A stretch of DNA of 64,000 bases from Candidatus Kaistia colombiensis. Lineage in GTDB: Bacteria; Pseudomonadota; Alphaproteobacteria; Rhizobiales; Kaistiaceae. Below, in pieces: positions 63,603 through 64,000 of this stretch. The stretch is from the NCBI GenBank assembly GCA_029203105.1, contig CP119318.1:882501-946500 (forward strand), written 5' to 3'. Below the pieces are notes generated by a model, which saw only the letters and a program-made list of their open reading frames with translations, was not told the DNA's origin and searched no databases. A program made the translations under genes and the position numbers. Numbering within the stretch: position 1 is the stretch's first letter; each line of letters starts with the position of its first letter.

Positions 63603-63800
63603 ATGAAGATCATCGTCAATCGACAGAGTTGCGACGGAAATGGCGTCTGCATGGGCATCGCGCCGGAAGTGTTTGACGTCGATGACGATCTCTACCTGCA
63701 CGTCGCCGAGCCGATCCCGGAGGACGGGGAAATCAGGGCGCGGGTGCGGCAGGCGGTGACGTCCTGCCCGATCCTGGCGCTGAAGCTGGTCGAGGGCTAG
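63603..63800 (+). CDS. Small 3Fe-4S-type ferredoxin
   Basis: A 65-residue ferredoxin like those serving P450s and some oxygenases. Cys10 and Cys16 (SCDGNGVCMGIAPEVF) and Cys55 (SCPILAL) are the expected three cluster ligands; the usual fourth cysteine is replaced, giving a 3Fe-4S rather than 4Fe-4S cluster. It probably passes electrons to the upstream Rieske oxygenase, whose gene it follows. GGAGG lies about 5-9 bases before the ATG. A GC-rich hairpin (63806-63825) follows the stop without a T run. Confidence 0.93.
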   Translation: MKIIVNRQSCDGNGVCMGIAPEVFDVDDDLYLHVAEPIPEDGEIRARVRQAVTSCPILALKLVEG

Positions 63801-64000
63801 GCGTCCGGGCCCGGCGCAGGGCCCGCGTAGCGAAGCTCGATTCCGATGGAGTTTCGCAACCTCCGGCCCTGTCCCGGTCCGGTTCGCAAGCCGTCGATCG
63901 CGCGACGAGCCCGGAGCGTCTTTGACCCGGCTCGTCGCGTCGGTCGCGGCACGAAACGATCTCTAACCTGCGTTGGGCGTCATGGCATTCGAGGGAATTC
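63801..64000. other. Right-edge intergenic sequence
   Basis: Apart from the CGGGCCC/GGGCCCG hairpin at 63806-63825, a possible terminator of the oxygenase-ferredoxin pair, no feature is visible. Confidence 0.4.

Overview
The window is GC-rich (roughly two thirds by eye), almost fully coding DNA from a free-living alphaproteobacterium. The order points to Hyphomicrobiales (Rhizobiales): dut-coaBC-ubiB-ubiE divergent from mutM-enoyl-CoA hydratase-rpsT-dnaA, then dnaN-recF and gyrB, with GANTC (CcrM-type) sites and dispersed rhizobial-style extragenic palindromes between genes. I do not claim a genus. No rRNA, tRNA, insertion sequence, phage or CRISPR was recognised.

Region 1 (1-29.8 kb) is mostly chromosome core. 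A broken SDR gene at the left edge and a patch of palindromic repeats precede a leftward run: cysK, dut, a DUF4105 membrane protein, coaBC, ubiB, ubiE. Rightward from 7.2 kb come mutM, enoyl-CoA hydratase, rpsT, a rhodanese gene, dnaA, dnaN, recF, a LysE exporter and recQ, then gyrB and gnd. A leftward pair at 23.9-26.6 kb (RimK-type ATP-grasp ligase and a GNAT plus C39-peptidase fusion) looks like a peptide-modification module. A DEAD-box helicase, a cold-shock protein and an unusually long IF-1 form a cold-adaptation cluster at 28.0-29.8 kb.

Region 2 (30-42 kb) is accessory: a TerB-like protein, a glutamine amidotransferase, a choline-kinase-like phosphotransferase coupled to a dimethylglycine/sarcosine dehydrogenase-like flavoprotein, a ferric-type binding protein and permease without an ATPase, an SH3-domain membrane protein, and a GAF-GGDEF diguanylate cyclase.

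Region 3 (42-56 kb) holds two leftward operons. The first couples a complete Fbp/Afu/Phn-type ABC importer to a metallo-beta-lactamase/beta-CASP hydrolase and a dual-specificity phosphatase. The second couples a CUT1-type importer lacking its own ATPase to a Gfo/Idh dehydrogenase, a D-aminoacylase-like amidohydrolase and a D-threonine aldolase/D-serine dehydratase-like PLP enzyme. They suggest uptake and degradation of a phosphorylated compound and of an N-acylated D-amino-acid-like compound; both substrates are inferences.

Region 4 (56-64 kb) carries a CYTH-CHAD protein, a secreted sulfatase, a second GAF-GGDEF cyclase, an ArsR remnant, and a Rieske oxygenase next to a small 3Fe-4S-type ferredoxin.

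A two-module palindromic repeat occurs at least three times, and in two copies its terminal CTAG supplies the stop codon of the neighbouring gene. Six GANTC sites lie upstream of the rhodanese-dnaA pair, three of them spaced exactly 10 bp.
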